A DNA stretch of 64,000 nt from Bacteroidales bacterium (GCA_017561265.1 JAFZDJ010000010.1:1-64000), one strand, 5' to 3'. Counted from the stretch's first letter, positions 26,165 through 36,294 are shown. Notes: generated by a model not told the origin, from the sequence alone. Made by a program: numbers and translations.

Positions 26165-27690
26165 ACTTACAACTACAATAGTCCGCCAATGGGGTCTTGT
26201 GATGCCAACGGATTAATCGAAACAAAAGACTGAAAAAAGAGTTAAAAAGGATGGAAAATATTGCGCGGTCTTTCATGATGACGAGGTAGAGCAACTCAAG
26301 CTTGAAGAGTATGCAATGACATAACATATCGTATCCAATATTATCGGCACGTCCATGAAATCACTTCAGACAATCATCAATAAAGTCTATGATAGAATCG
26401 GCTTCAATGCCGTACTGGATGATGAGCTCAGACATCTTGTAGTATCCAGGATATGTTCTCCGATGAGCAAGAAAGCCATGGTGGACTATCTGAGGCGTCA
26501 CTTCAAGGAGGATGTCAGCCTGCAGAAGATCTACCGCTACCTTGACAAGCTATACAACACTCAGTAGGAGTTCGGCTAGAGATATACAAGAGAACTGTTT
26601 GGCGGCAATCTAGGTGTCTTTTTCTACGATGTTACGACACTATGCTTTGAAACAACAGAGAAGGATGAACTTCGTGAATCAGGCTTCTCCAAGGATGGCA
26701 AGAATGCAAACCCTCAGGTCATACTTGGACTTCTTGTCAGTCGGGGCGGATACCCTCTGTCATACTCTCTTTTCAATGGTTCGCAGTATGAAGGCTGCAC
26801 AATGATCCCCATCGTGGATGACTTTGTTCAGAGATTCAAACTTGGCAAAGACTTCGTCGTTATTGCTGATGCCGGTCTGATGAGTACGAGGAATGTGAAA
26901 CTGCTGCGTGACAGTGGATACAAGTATATAATAGGTGCGAGGATAAAGAAAGAGTCCGGTGAGATGATGGAGAAGATCTTCGCTACAGAACATCGAAACG
27001 GAGTGTTCAATGATATCAGATATCCGGACGGAGACAGGCTCATTGTAGGCTACTCGGACGAGAGGGCTAAGAAGAACGCATATGACAGAGAGCAGGGTGT
27101 GGAATGCCTCAGAAAGCGCTATGCCAAGTGAACACTCACCAAGGCAGACATCAACAAGCGAGGCTATAACAAGTTCCTTTCAGTCAGTTCCGGCGTGACG
27201 GTAGGCATTGACGAGGAGAAGGTCAAGGAGGACGCGATATGGGACGGACTCAAAGGTTACAAGACTAACACGGAGCTAAGTCAGGAAGAAGTATATGAGG
27301 CATATCAGAACCTATGGAATATGGAAAGATCGTTCCGTATCACCAAAGGGACACTGGATGTCAGACCGATGTTCCACTTCACCCCCCCCCCAGAAGAATC
27401 GAGGCTCATGTATGTATATGCTTTGTCGCACTGAAAGTGTATAAGGAACTTGAACGTCTTCTGAAGGCCAGGCTGTCCATACTCCGTAGATGAGGCATTG
27501 AGGATAGCCGAAACAGTTGTCACCATAGAAATCGTCAGACCGGAGAACAATGACACGGTAACAAAAAAAACTCTGCCTCACAGAGGAAGAAAGGGCTATA
27601 TCATACCTCATCGATACTGATGAATGGCTGCAACTCTGATTTGGGTGACGCAATGATAAAGTCAGGAAATAATTTGTAGTTAATGACTTG
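26165..27690 (+). mobile_element. IS1634-family element remnant with weak terminal repeats
   Basis: ACTTACAACTACAA near 26165 and, inverted, TTGTAGTTAATGA near 27674 share ACTACAA plus neighbouring bases, a plausible but decayed pair of inverted ends around the broken transposase. No target duplication was found by eye. Confidence 0.45.
26235..27655 (+). pseudogene. decayed IS1634-type (IS4 group) transposase
   Basis: Remains of a DDE transposase read across several frames. Recognisable pieces are KDGKYCAVFHDDEVEQLKLE, SLQTIINKVYDRIGF, the first Asp in GVFFYDVTTLCF, the second Asp in FVVIADAGLMSTRNVKLL and the Glu in NLWNMERSFRITKGTLDVRP, all in the usual order. At least four in-frame stops (for example near 26322, 26565 and 27129) and a frameshift at a run of ten C bases near 27384 destroy it. 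It separates the two halves of the RyR/TIR island. Imperfect end repeats are listed separately. Confidence 0.88.
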
Positions 27691-27894
27691 CAACGACGTT
27701 GAACCGAATTATCGCATCGGAAAGCGATTCAAATCGTGAATAAGCAAAACTTGTATAAAGTACTATATATTAATAAGTTATAAAACCATGATATGAATTT
27801 AACGCATCACTAGTATTGTTAAACTTTATAATAATCGTCCGGAACTTTTACTGTACAGCAATGTCTAATGGACGTAAAATGAAAGTTTTTTATT

Positions 27895-27902
27895 TATATT
27901 TG
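27895..27902 (+). promoter_or_regulatory. -7 promoter box in AT-rich gap before the TIR-like gene
   Basis: TATATTTG, 89 bases before the ATG at 27992. The 320-base gap from 27671 to 27991 is AT-rich and holds the right end of the IS remnant, this box and no visible gene. Confidence 0.4.
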
Positions 27903-27991
27903 TATTCTGATAAAATTCTATATACTTTTATAAAGTGCTATTTCTCAACGTTATAAACCGTTAATGCTTCGGTAAAGCATTATTAGTTGTT

Positions 27992-29299
27992 ATGAATAAA
28001 CGATATACTTGTTTTGTAATTGCCCCTATTGGTGATACTGGATCACAAATAAGACGAGATTCTGATGATCTTATTGATTTAATTATTGAATCAGCATTAG
28101 AGGTTTTCAACATAGAAGTAATACGGGGAGATCATCGTAATGAATCAGGTAAAATTGATGCTGATGTAATTAAACTTGTTCAGGAATCTGATATTTGCAT
28201 TGTTGATCTTAGTTATGAAAATGTCAATGTGTATTATGAATTGGGACGACGAGATGAAAGTGGAAAGCCTATTATTCTCATTAAATCCGTGTCTTCTCCT
28301 AAATTACCGATAGATGTTGCGACAAGAAGATATATCGAATATAATATGGATGATAGAAGGGCTATAGTTGAAACACGTAAAAAAATTCAGGAGGCTGTAC
28401 AAACATTCATGGACATGGGTATGCAAAAGACCACAGGAACGAGTCTATTTGCAATTGGAGAAAAAATAGATAAAATCGAAAGGATAGTTAGCCGCTTAAA
28501 TGAATCTTTTTTAAAAGCAAATACTAGTATTACCAGTTTAAATGCAGAAGAAAATCTGGATGCAGAGGATCCTAGTACTCTATTCAGAGTGGCATTGTTG
28601 GAACGAAACGTTCCAAAGGCTGAATTTGCAATGACAAAACTACAGCATACTATGGATAGAACTGCCTTTTATGATATTGTTGTTGAACAAATTGCTGCAA
28701 TTGGTTCTAGAAAAGCAGGAGAAATGTTGCTTGATAATATTGATAACTTTATGGACTCTGTTAATGATATCAAAAAGAAATTAGATTATCTTGGGGCGGT
28801 AATTACATACCTAAATAGAACAGACCAAGAGTATGAATATCGTCAAGTAATAGAACAAGTATCTTACGACCTTCTAAATAATGAGGACAGTAATAATGAT
28901 ATAACAGCTAGTATCTATAATCAGCTTAACAGACTGTATTATGGTATATATATTCAGAGAAAAGAAGATCTATATTTAGATAATGCTATTGAAGCTCTGC
29001 AAAAAGCAATAGATCTACAACCTAATAATGGAACATTTCATTATAATATGGCTTTATGTTATGTTCTAAAGAAAGAGATAACAGAAGATCTTGATCAAAT
29101 TGAAGAAATTAATAATACCGCTTGTGAATATATCAAAACGGCACTTGAATTAGATGGTGAAGAGTATGATGAAGATCATCTTATACTCGCTTGCCGCCTA
29201 TATTTTAGTACCAATAATAGCGAATGGTTAAATATTTATGAACTTTTGAAGAAAATATCTCCTAATAGAGCAAAATTATTGTATATGGAATTAAAATAG
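27992..29299 (+). CDS. TIR-like/nucleotide-hydrolase-fold N-domain with C-terminal TPR-like helices
   Basis: Protein of 435 residues, visibly richer in A and T than its neighbours. The N-terminal domain (1-130) reads TCFVIAPIGDTGSQIRRDSD, then IEVIRGDHRNESGKID, SDICIVDLSYENVNVYYELGRRDE, as in the group of TIR-like or nucleoside-deoxyribosyltransferase-like domains common at the front of bacterial defence proteins; the glutamate in YYELG is at the NADase position. Residues 190-435 are helical repeats, with a TPR unit near LDNAIEALQKAIDLQPNNG. It sits between two transposon remnants, so it probably arrived separately from the main island. Function is inferred only. Confidence 0.72.
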   Translation: MNKRYTCFVIAPIGDTGSQIRRDSDDLIDLIIESALEVFNIEVIRGDHRNESGKIDADVIKLVQESDICIVDLSYENVNVYYELGRRDESGKPIILIKSVSSPKLPIDVATRRYIEYNMDDRRAIVETRKKIQEAVQTFMDMGMQKTTGTSLFAIGEKIDKIERIVSRLNESFLKANTSITSLNAEENLDAEDPSTLFRVALLERNVPKAEFAMTKLQHTMDRTAFYDIVVEQIAAIGSRKAGEMLLDNIDNFMDSVNDIKKKLDYLGAVITYLNRTDQEYEYRQVIEQVSYDLLNNEDSNNDITASIYNQLNRLYYGIYIQRKEDLYLDNAIEALQKAIDLQPNNGTFHYNMALCYVLKKEITEDLDQIEEINNTACEYIKTALELDGEEYDEDHLILACRLYFSTNNSEWLNIYELLKKISPNRAKLLYMELK

Positions 29300-29378
29300 G
29301 GACAGTCACGAAATAGGTTTAAAAATATAATCAATTGATTGTCAAAGTGATAAATATTGGTATAATTGCCCCGCGCAT

Positions 29379-29590
29379 TCAAGCTCGAAATGCAACCTTT
29401 AGATCAATCTTAGTTTTTGTTTTTACCGCCCCGTAAGGCGATACGAAATTAAGTCTTTTTCTTGGTCTTTTATTCAGTTTATCCTCAATTTGTCTGATAT
29501 CTTCTTCCGAGAGTCGATTGAAATCAGATGATTTGGGGATATACTGTCTTATGAGCCCATTAGTATTCTGGTAATGTTGCCAAAAAAACT
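29379..29590 (-). pseudogene. IS30-family transposase C-terminal fragment
   Basis: The minus strand encodes NTNGLIRQYIPKSSDFNRLSEED and DKLNKRPRKRLNF, the standard C-terminal end of IS30-type transposases. Everything before the NTNGLIRQ motif is missing or out of frame. The 560-base gap between 29299 and 29861 otherwise holds a 38-codon frame at 29611-29727 (begins MSEVGGSLQYYN), likely the end of another lost gene, and the promoter of the next operon. Confidence 0.8.
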
Positions 29591-29800
29591 TTGCCAAACC
29601 GAAAGCGACCATGTCTGAAGTGGGGGGAAGCTTACAATATTATAACAAAGATCGAGATTGGCGTATTGATCAGGGCTCCATGCCGAAGGATGGATTTGCA
29701 TACGTAAGAACCATTGCACGGTTTTGATTAAGCCTAAAGCACCATAAGCAAATTACAGTAAAATTACAATCAAGAGCAATGACTCTACTGTATGCTATGT

Positions 29801-29825
29801 TTGATTATAAAATTTGTATAATCAA
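29801..29825. promoter_or_regulatory. perfect 9-bp palindrome overlapping the -33 region (operator candidate)
   Basis: TTGATTATA at 29801-29809 and TATAATCAA at 29817-29825 are exact inverted copies around a 7-base spacer. The spacer contains the TTG (29814-29816) that serves as -33 element for the next -7 box, so a dimeric regulator bound here would block the promoter. Confidence 0.6.
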
Positions 29826-29844
29826 AATCTTATAATTATATTTG
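29814..29844 (+). promoter_or_regulatory. promoter of the second island operon
   Basis: TTG at 29814-29816 and TATATTTG at 29837-29844 are 20 bases apart. The AAA ATPase gene starts at 29861. Confidence 0.6.
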
Positions 29845-29860
29845 CGAAAAGTGAATAAAC

Positions 29861-30997
29861 ATGTTCAATCCTTTTGTCATAAACGGTATTGTACCGGATA
29901 AGTATTTCTGTGATAGGGAGAAAGAGACGGAAAAGCTTGTCAGATGTGTATACAATCAGTCCAATGTTCTTCTGACTTCCCCGAGAAGAATGGGTAAGAC
30001 GCAGCTGATACGTCATCTGTACCAGCATGGGAGCATATCCTCGGATTTCCATACTTTCTATGTGGACATATATTCTACTACAAGTCTGCAGGAATTCATA
30101 CTCCTGCTGGGAAAGGAAATCTATACGAGTCTTGTGCCTAAGGGCAGAAAGGTTCTGGATTCATTCGTGAATGTACTTAAATCACTTTCAGGAAGTTTCG
30201 GTTATGATGCATTGACGGGGCTTCCGTCCTTTGACGTCAGGTTGGGGGATATACGTTCTCCTGAACTGACGCTTTCGGAGATATTCAACTATCTGGAGAC
30301 TGCTGATAAGCCATGCATATGTACTATCGATGAGTTCCAGCAGATCGGAAAATATCCGGAGAAGAATGTCGAAGCACTCCTTCGTACCCACATTCAGAAG
30401 ATGAACAATTGCCGGTTTGTATTTGCCGGAAGTGACAGACATACTCTTGAAAATATGTTCAATTCTCCTGCCAAGCCTTTCTATAATAGTGTGGAGCAGA
30501 TGTATCTGGACTGTATCGGCAGGCAGGTGTATGTCAGTTTTATGAGGAAATGTTTTGAAGAGTCCGGCAGGAATGTGCCAGATATGATATGCGAATATGT
30601 CTATGATCTATTTGAAGGTCACACATATTATGTCCACCAGACATTACATAACGTATATGCATATAATGATCCGGAAGTACCGGTTACGGAAGAGCTGATC
30701 AATGATACTGTCAGTGACATCATTCAGGACAAGGAACACTCGTTTCTCACCCAGCTGTCTCTTCTGAATTATACTCAGAAGGAGACGCTGATTGCCATTG
30801 CAAAAGAGGGTGAGGCATCAGAAGTGACATCTGCTGCATTTGTCAGGAAACATTCATTGCAGTCTCCAAGTGCAGTTCAGAATGCCATCAGGAACTTACT
30901 TAACCTTCAGATGATAACATATCGCCAGGACGGAAAGACAAAGGTTTATTCTGTCTCAGACCGCTTTCTGCAGATGTGGATTGTGAGAAAATATTGA
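29861..30997 (+). CDS. AAA-type ATPase (archaeal-ATPase-like) with C-terminal winged helix
   Basis: P-loop ATPase of 378 residues. Walker A is LTSPRRMGKTQLIRHLY (about residue 41-52), Walker B is CICTIDEFQQIGKY (about 152-160), and a sensor-like VFAGSDRH follows near 190. The C-terminal 100 residues look like a winged helix (TQKETLIAIAKEGEASEVT...NAIRNLLNLQMITY). Proteins of this build are abundant in Bacteroidota and their targets are usually unknown. Here it leads the 21-kb plus-strand run that contains SIR2-TIR and STAND proteins, behind a palindromic operator candidate. It could also be an unrelated neighbour of the island, since 23 bases separate it from the next gene. Confidence 0.85.
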   Translation: MFNPFVINGIVPDKYFCDREKETEKLVRCVYNQSNVLLTSPRRMGKTQLIRHLYQHGSISSDFHTFYVDIYSTTSLQEFILLLGKEIYTSLVPKGRKVLDSFVNVLKSLSGSFGYDALTGLPSFDVRLGDIRSPELTLSEIFNYLETADKPCICTIDEFQQIGKYPEKNVEALLRTHIQKMNNCRFVFAGSDRHTLENMFNSPAKPFYNSVEQMYLDCIGRQVYVSFMRKCFEESGRNVPDMICEYVYDLFEGHTYYVHQTLHNVYAYNDPEVPVTEELINDTVSDIIQDKEHSFLTQLSLLNYTQKETLIAIAKEGEASEVTSAAFVRKHSLQSPSAVQNAIRNLLNLQMITYRQDGKTKVYSVSDRFLQMWIVRKY

Positions 30998-31020
30998 TGA
31001 TTGATATAAATTGAGTTTTT

Positions 31021-32343
31021 ATGCCTAGACGATTTAATATGAACAAGTTCATCAGGGACGTTCTGAATGACAAGTATGCGCTTGTCATCGGAAACGAGAT
31101 AATCCTTGATGAGGAGGTGGAACCGAGCCACGATGTTCATCAGTATTTTCTGCGCAAGGTCAATGAGGCTTCGGCAGTAGAATATTCCAGTTATTATGAT
31201 ATAGCTTTGGATAAAAGTGAACGCATAAATCCTGTCCGACAGCTTGTTGAGTCTGGAGATATATGCTTTGATGAAAAGTATGTTTCCAAGGAATTGAAGG
31301 CATTGTTCGAAACAAGACTTTTTAACACAGTGCTGACAACGACCACGGATGGATATCTTGAGGCATTGATGCGTCGGGTATATGGTCGGGATCTTCGAGT
31401 TATCAATGTGTATGACAAGGATACCGTAGATGAGCTGCAGAAGGCTAGAAAGGCTTGCCGCAGGGGACAGAAATATAATCAGCCCACTCTTATTTACGTG
31501 TTTGGAAAGATGGAGGAGCAGGATCTGACCAAGAAATATATCAGGACGGAGTCGGATGCCATCATGCTGATAGAGAAGTGGATGCGTATGGATGTGGAAT
31601 CCAGCAACGAAATGCTCGAGTTCATTCGCAGTAAACGTCTGCTGTCTTTAGGATGCAAGTATGACAACTGGTTTTTTAGGTTTTTCTGGTACGTCCTGAC
31701 TGGAAGTGTGGACAGCGAGAGATTCGAAGGAACCGGAGAAGTGGCATTCGCCCTTAACGTGTCCGAGCGTTCGGATAATCAGCTTCAGCAGTTCCTGGAC
31801 AGGACTAATATTTGTGTTCTGGGAGATGCCTCCTCCTTTGTCAATAGCGTTACATCTTTATTGACAGAAGATTCGGAGGATGCGCCTTTCCGTTCTCAGG
31901 TGGTAGACGCCCGCAGGCGAGGAGGAGTTTTCATTTCATATTGCAGCAGAGATGCTCTTTCGGCCAGTCAGTTGTTTTTCCAATTGACAGAAAAGAAATA
32001 TGATGTATGGCTGGATAATGCCAGACTATACGGCGGTGATAATTACGAGGAGGAGATCTACGAGGCGATAAATTCTGCAAGAATCTTCATTCCTATGCTT
32101 TCGCCATCCGTCGCCGAAGACCTCAGGCGCGGTGAAACAGACCATTATTACAATAAGGAATGGAGGATAGCACAACAGTTCGGTGATAAAGTCATCATTC
32201 CGGTAGCGGTCAATGGATATGATCTACGTTCGGATCATCACTCTTTGTTTGAAACAATAATTACCCGGTCTGTCACAGGAGTAAATCTTCTGGAATCAGA
32301 CGGTTTCCATAAATTGGTGACATCAATAAACGAGCATATTTAA
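31021..32343 (+). CDS. SIR2-like domain - TIR domain protein
   Basis: Fusion of 440 residues. Residues 10-270 resemble the SIR2 group used in defence proteins: YALVIGNEIIL takes the place of the usual glycine-rich start, LFNTVLTTTTDGYLEALM corresponds to the TTNYD-x-LE motif, and LLSLGCKYDNWFFRFFWYVL fits the later LGxSxxDxxx region. The Rossmann glycine motif is not intact, so NAD cleavage by this half is doubtful. The TIR domain (about 298-438) begins GGVFISYCSRDALSASQLF and keeps the NADase-position glutamate in YNKEWRIAQQF. Its stop codon is one base from the next ATG, so it is coupled to the STAND ATPase, a likely activator. An alternative start is Met at residue 7. Confidence 0.82.
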   Translation: MPRRFNMNKFIRDVLNDKYALVIGNEIILDEEVEPSHDVHQYFLRKVNEASAVEYSSYYDIALDKSERINPVRQLVESGDICFDEKYVSKELKALFETRLFNTVLTTTTDGYLEALMRRVYGRDLRVINVYDKDTVDELQKARKACRRGQKYNQPTLIYVFGKMEEQDLTKKYIRTESDAIMLIEKWMRMDVESSNEMLEFIRSKRLLSLGCKYDNWFFRFFWYVLTGSVDSERFEGTGEVAFALNVSERSDNQLQQFLDRTNICVLGDASSFVNSVTSLLTEDSEDAPFRSQVVDARRRGGVFISYCSRDALSASQLFFQLTEKKYDVWLDNARLYGGDNYEEEIYEAINSARIFIPMLSPSVAEDLRRGETDHYYNKEWRIAQQFGDKVIIPVAVNGYDLRSDHHSLFETIITRSVTGVNLLESDGFHKLVTSINEHI

Positions 32344-32344
32344 A

Positions 32345-34427
32345 ATGATGAGTAAAAACAGACTTAATCCCTGGGCAGGTCTTGCCTCATATGAGGATCC
32401 TGAATTTGCGGAGCATAAAATGAAGTTCTGCGGTCGTGATGCAGAGACATATGACGTAGCCAGACTCATTCATAACAATGTGTTTGTGACACTCTATGGT
32501 AAAAGTGGCATAGGCAAAACATCTTTATTGAACGCCGGAGTGTTTCCCGAACTCAGGGAGGAGAACTATGTCCCTATGAGCATTCGCCTTGGTATCAGAG
32601 ATTTTGAAAATCGTTTGAGTTTTCAAACTGTCATAATCAATGCTATAGAGCTGGCTGTCAAGGCAGAAATTGTGGATGTGATTCCGGAGCAGGATGATGA
32701 CCAGTCATCAGATTTTCTGTGGAGCTATTTTGCACGCCATAGATTTTATAATAAATATGACGAACAGATAGTTCCCGTCATAGTCCTTGATCAGTTCGAG
32801 GAAGTCTTCAGAAATGACAGGGAAGAGACTCATGTGTTGCTTCGTCAGCTGGATTATCTAAATGATAAGGATCATAGGCTTGACAACTGCGAGGTGGATG
32901 GCCGCCCGTATCGTTATGAACAGAATTATCGTTTCCTCGTATCTATCCGCGAGGATGATCTGTATCGTCTGGAGGATAGCCTCGATAATTGTTATCTACC
33001 TGCGTTAAAGCGCTGTCGTTATCGTCTTCGCAGCCTTACGGATGAGGGGGCGCGAGATGTCGTCCTTACTCCCGGGGAAGGATTATTCAGGCCTGAAGAG
33101 CGGGAGAATATTGTGCGGAAGGTTCTTGATATCGCCCGTGTAAAGGAGGATAACACGATCAGTACCAATCTTTTGTCTTTGGTCTGTAATCGAGTGTTCA
33201 ATGAGTTTAAAAAATCAGAAATCGATCATATTACCATTCCTTTCGTAGAATCTTTTATGAAAGGAAATCCGATCGAGCGATTCTACAGCGAGGCGACAGC
33301 AGGATTCAGCGAAAGCGAAAAGGAATATATTGAAACGCATTTCATTGATAGCGCAGGTCGCAGAAATTCTGTTTCAGAGGCAGACTTTCTGTCCAAAGTC
33401 CCTAAAGGCCGTAAACTTCTGGAGGGTGATTCCCGGATTTTACAGCGCCTATCCTCCGGATCAGATGCAAGGAATTGCCGGGTGGAGCTGATTCACGATT
33501 CGTTTTGTGAGCCGATTGCGCTTCAAAAGGAGAAACGAGAGAAGAAGAAACGTTCGAGGCAGCTGGCCTTACTTGGCAGTGCGTTTGCTTTATGTCTATT
33601 GGTGATTGCTTTTGTGGTATTCTTGATACATAATGCCAAGCAGGCCAATTGGAAAATGATGGAAAACAGAGCTCGTTTTGTAGCAGAGAAAGGACAGCAA
33701 CTGATTGATGAGAATGATTCGTATCTGGCGAGATTGCTTGCACTGGAGATTCTTCCTGAAAACATCGATAATCCGAAAGATAAGCCTTATGTTGCAGAGG
33801 CTGAGGCTTTATTGCGAAGAGCATATGCCGAAAAGAGTGCTGTTTTAGAAGGTCATACAAGCTTAGTGGAGTCCGTCTCTTTCAGCCCCGATGGCAGATA
33901 TATAGTTTCCGGTTCGTATGATAATACTATCCGAATATGGGATGTATCAACAGGTGTTGAGGTTCGTCCCGCCCTTGAGGGGCATACAGGTTCTGTGAAT
34001 TCCGTCTCTTTCAGCCCCGATGGCAGATATATAGTTTCCGGTTCGAATGATAATACTATCCGAATATGGGATGTATCAACAGGTGTTGAGGTTCATCCCG
34101 CCCTTGAGGGTCATACAAGATTCTGTGAAGTCCGTCTCTTTCAGCCCCGATGGCAGATATATAGTTTCCGGTTCGTATGATAGAACTATCCGAATATGGG
34201 ATGTATCAACAGGTGTTGAGGTTCGTCCCGCCCTTGAGGAGCATACAGCTTCTGTGACTTCCGTCTCTTTCAGCCCCGATGGCAGATATATAGTTTCCGG
34301 TTCGTTTGATAAAATTATCCGCCGATGGGATTTCCCTCCTCTGCAAGAATTGATTGATCAAACGCGCGAGAGATTCAAGGATAGACAGCTTACTCCGGAA
34401 GAAAGGAAAATGTTCTACCTGGACTAA
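32345..34427 (+). CDS. STAND ATPase with membrane segment and WD40 repeats (frameshifted)
   Basis: The nSTAND-type NTPase domain (about 1-390) begins NPWAGLASYEDPEF, has Walker A LYGKSGIGKTSLL (about residue 53-62) and Walker B VIVLDQFEEVF (about 145). A membrane segment lies at about 412-434 (LALLGSAFALCLLVIAFVVFL). WD40 blades follow from about 498. One extra A near 34117-34118 shifts the frame inside the third blade, so the first frame ends at 34180 while the proper frame resumes and ends at 34427 with two more blades and the tail LTPEERKMFYLD; the corrected product would have 693 residues. Without correction the protein keeps two blades and a scrambled tail. It lies between the SIR2-TIR gene and the TIR-PDZ gene. 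Confidence 0.85.
33842..34350 (+). repeat. near-identical 129-bp WD40 repeat array (4 copies)
   Basis: The marker TCCGTCTCTTTCAGCCCCGA starts at 33872, 34001, 34131 and 34260: spacings of 129, 130 and 129 bases. The odd 130 is the one-base insertion. Copies are almost identical in DNA, including silent positions, which points to recent duplication or gene conversion. Confidence 0.95.
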
Positions 34428-34480
34428 CGCATAAATTATTACTTTTGCTAATCTTCTGCTTTCCACAATTCTCCGACATC

Positions 34481-34512
34481 TTTGGAGGATTGTGGAAATA
34501 TTTATAACTTTG
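34481..34512 (+). promoter_or_regulatory. internal promoter before the TIR-PDZ gene
   Basis: TTG at about 34481-34483 and TAACTTTG at 34505-34512 with 21 bases between. It supports the ATG at 34568 as the real start of the next gene rather than an in-frame TTG at 34526. Confidence 0.55.
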
Positions 34513-34567
34513 GGAATCTGCAGAATTGTCTGCTTTTCCGGATTTTTCAACGCCTGTTATTATCCTG

Positions 34568-36286
34568 ATGACCATGAAGTATGATGTTTTCATAAGCTAT
34601 CGACGTACTTCGTATGAGAGTGCGAATCTGATTGCTACCCGCCTGAGAGCGGAAGGTTACAGAGTATTCTTTGATCTGGAGTCCATGCGTTCGGGACTTT
34701 TTAATGAGCAGCTGTATAATGTGATAGAGGAATGCAAGGATTTTGTCCTGGTACTTCCTCCGGATGCATTCGACCGGTGTCATGATGAGGAAGATTGGCT
34801 GAGGAAGGAGATCCTTCATGCAATGAAGCATAAGAAGAACATCATACCTGTGACTCTGAATGGTTTCCAGTGGCCGGATTCCATGCCGTCAGGAATGGAG
34901 AACCTGTGTTTCTACCAGTCGTTATCGGCATCGTCAGTCGAGTACTTTGACCTTTCCATGAAGAGGTTGGAGAAATATCTGAAGAGCAGACGATATTCGA
35001 AAGGACGTGTCTTTGCGAGATGGACATCCGCTATTGTCGGAGGACTGGTTGCCATATTCTTCGTGTCTAACCTCTTGCTTCGTCTGGCCTCGGTTTCAAC
35101 ATGTACGGCATTGGTAGATCATCTGACCATGCAGATGGGGGTGGCTGATCTGATAATGGACAGTAATGCTCAACTCCAGGAAACTTGGGAAGAACTTGAC
35201 GGGCCGGTAGATGAAGATTTTATGGATTTATTGGATTTTCATGAAGATGAAATAAACAGAATGCAGTCCGTTCAGAGTCCGAAAAAACTGGAATTTACGG
35301 GCTTTCAAATGCTTATGTTGGGCGCTTACGGGCTTTCCGAGGAGGCGATAAGTCAGTTTGATGAGTCTGTCGATCTTATGTATGAAGAGATACGGAGGAT
35401 TATTGATTATATAAGGTCAAATAGTGATATGGATCTGACAAAGCCTTCCATGAAGCATAACATCACCAACGATTTCAAGATAAGCCAGCATATGAATAAT
35501 GCGACTTACTATGTATATCTGCAAGTTATGAATGCCATGCCTGCGAAGTCGCTGGATAATTATCATAAGGTAGCAAGCAAATTCTCCTATATGCCTAAGT
35601 GCGGCATAGGATTGAAGTCCAAGGAATATGAAAAGATGGCAACCAATGAGTTCGCGATTGCAGAAAAGCTTATTGGAGAAATAGGACAGAATGTCCGTAA
35701 TACCAAAGATGAGCTGGCGGAGGTGGAGGCAAGGCAGGATTCTCTCAATCAGGAAATCATAAAGCATTATAATGAAGATCTTGCAACTTATGCAATATCT
35801 CCTGATGATGTTGAGGTGTTGAACTGGAATCGTATATTGATGATCACAGCCTACCTTGAAGGAACGGTGGAGATGGCCGCGGATGAGGATATATATGACA
35901 TGGGACCGGTTACTCCAGAGGTTGTGTTCTCAGATCTTTCCGGAATGATAGATAAGTTCGTGGACTTGTATCCGCATGCCGTAAAATATGCCCTTCCTGT
36001 TAAGGAGTTTTATCGCGAGGTCGCCGCCCTTCAACGTCCATTCAAAGGGGTCTTGTTCGGTGGCTTTTCTGACGGTAATGCTGATTACGGCCTTGAACTG
36101 GGAGATATTATCATTAAGGTGAATGGTGATTATGTTTCTAGTACAGAAGAGATAACCGAAGCTTGTAAGAGGATTGGTGATGTGAAAATGACTTACTTGA
36201 GACTTGTCGACGGAGAGTTGAAAGAAAATTCCGTTGAGCTTCCATCTGGTGTCAAGTCGATCATGACGGCAGCAATCAAACTTTGA
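34568..36286 (+). CDS. TIR domain - membrane segment - helical domain - PDZ domain protein
   Basis: Protein of 572 residues. The TIR domain (4-135) starts YDVFISYRRTSYESANLIATRL and keeps the NADase-position glutamate in EDWLRKEILHAMK. One membrane segment (about 154-174, SAIVGGLVAIFFVSNLLL) follows, then a long helical periplasmic region (200-470). Residues 475-560 form a PDZ domain (FGGFSDGNADYGLELGDIIIKVNG), so the C-terminus is on the far side of the membrane. The layout is that of a receptor: PDZ and helical part sense something in the periplasm, TIR acts in the cytosol. ATG at 34568 is preferred because a promoter box ends at 34512. The next gene follows by eight bases. Confidence 0.88.
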   Translation: MTMKYDVFISYRRTSYESANLIATRLRAEGYRVFFDLESMRSGLFNEQLYNVIEECKDFVLVLPPDAFDRCHDEEDWLRKEILHAMKHKKNIIPVTLNGFQWPDSMPSGMENLCFYQSLSASSVEYFDLSMKRLEKYLKSRRYSKGRVFARWTSAIVGGLVAIFFVSNLLLRLASVSTCTALVDHLTMQMGVADLIMDSNAQLQETWEELDGPVDEDFMDLLDFHEDEINRMQSVQSPKKLEFTGFQMLMLGAYGLSEEAISQFDESVDLMYEEIRRIIDYIRSNSDMDLTKPSMKHNITNDFKISQHMNNATYYVYLQVMNAMPAKSLDNYHKVASKFSYMPKCGIGLKSKEYEKMATNEFAIAEKLIGEIGQNVRNTKDELAEVEARQDSLNQEIIKHYNEDLATYAISPDDVEVLNWNRILMITAYLEGTVEMAADEDIYDMGPVTPEVVFSDLSGMIDKFVDLYPHAVKYALPVKEFYREVAALQRPFKGVLFGGFSDGNADYGLELGDIIIKVNGDYVSSTEEITEACKRIGDVKMTYLRLVDGELKENSVELPSGVKSIMTAAIKL

Positions 36287-36294
36287 TACACACC

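Noticed and set aside
29611..29727. 38-codon frame beginning MSEVGGSLQYYN as a small gene
   Set aside because: It lies among transposon debris, has no visible ribosome-binding context or promoter of its own, and looks like the remaining end of a lost gene.
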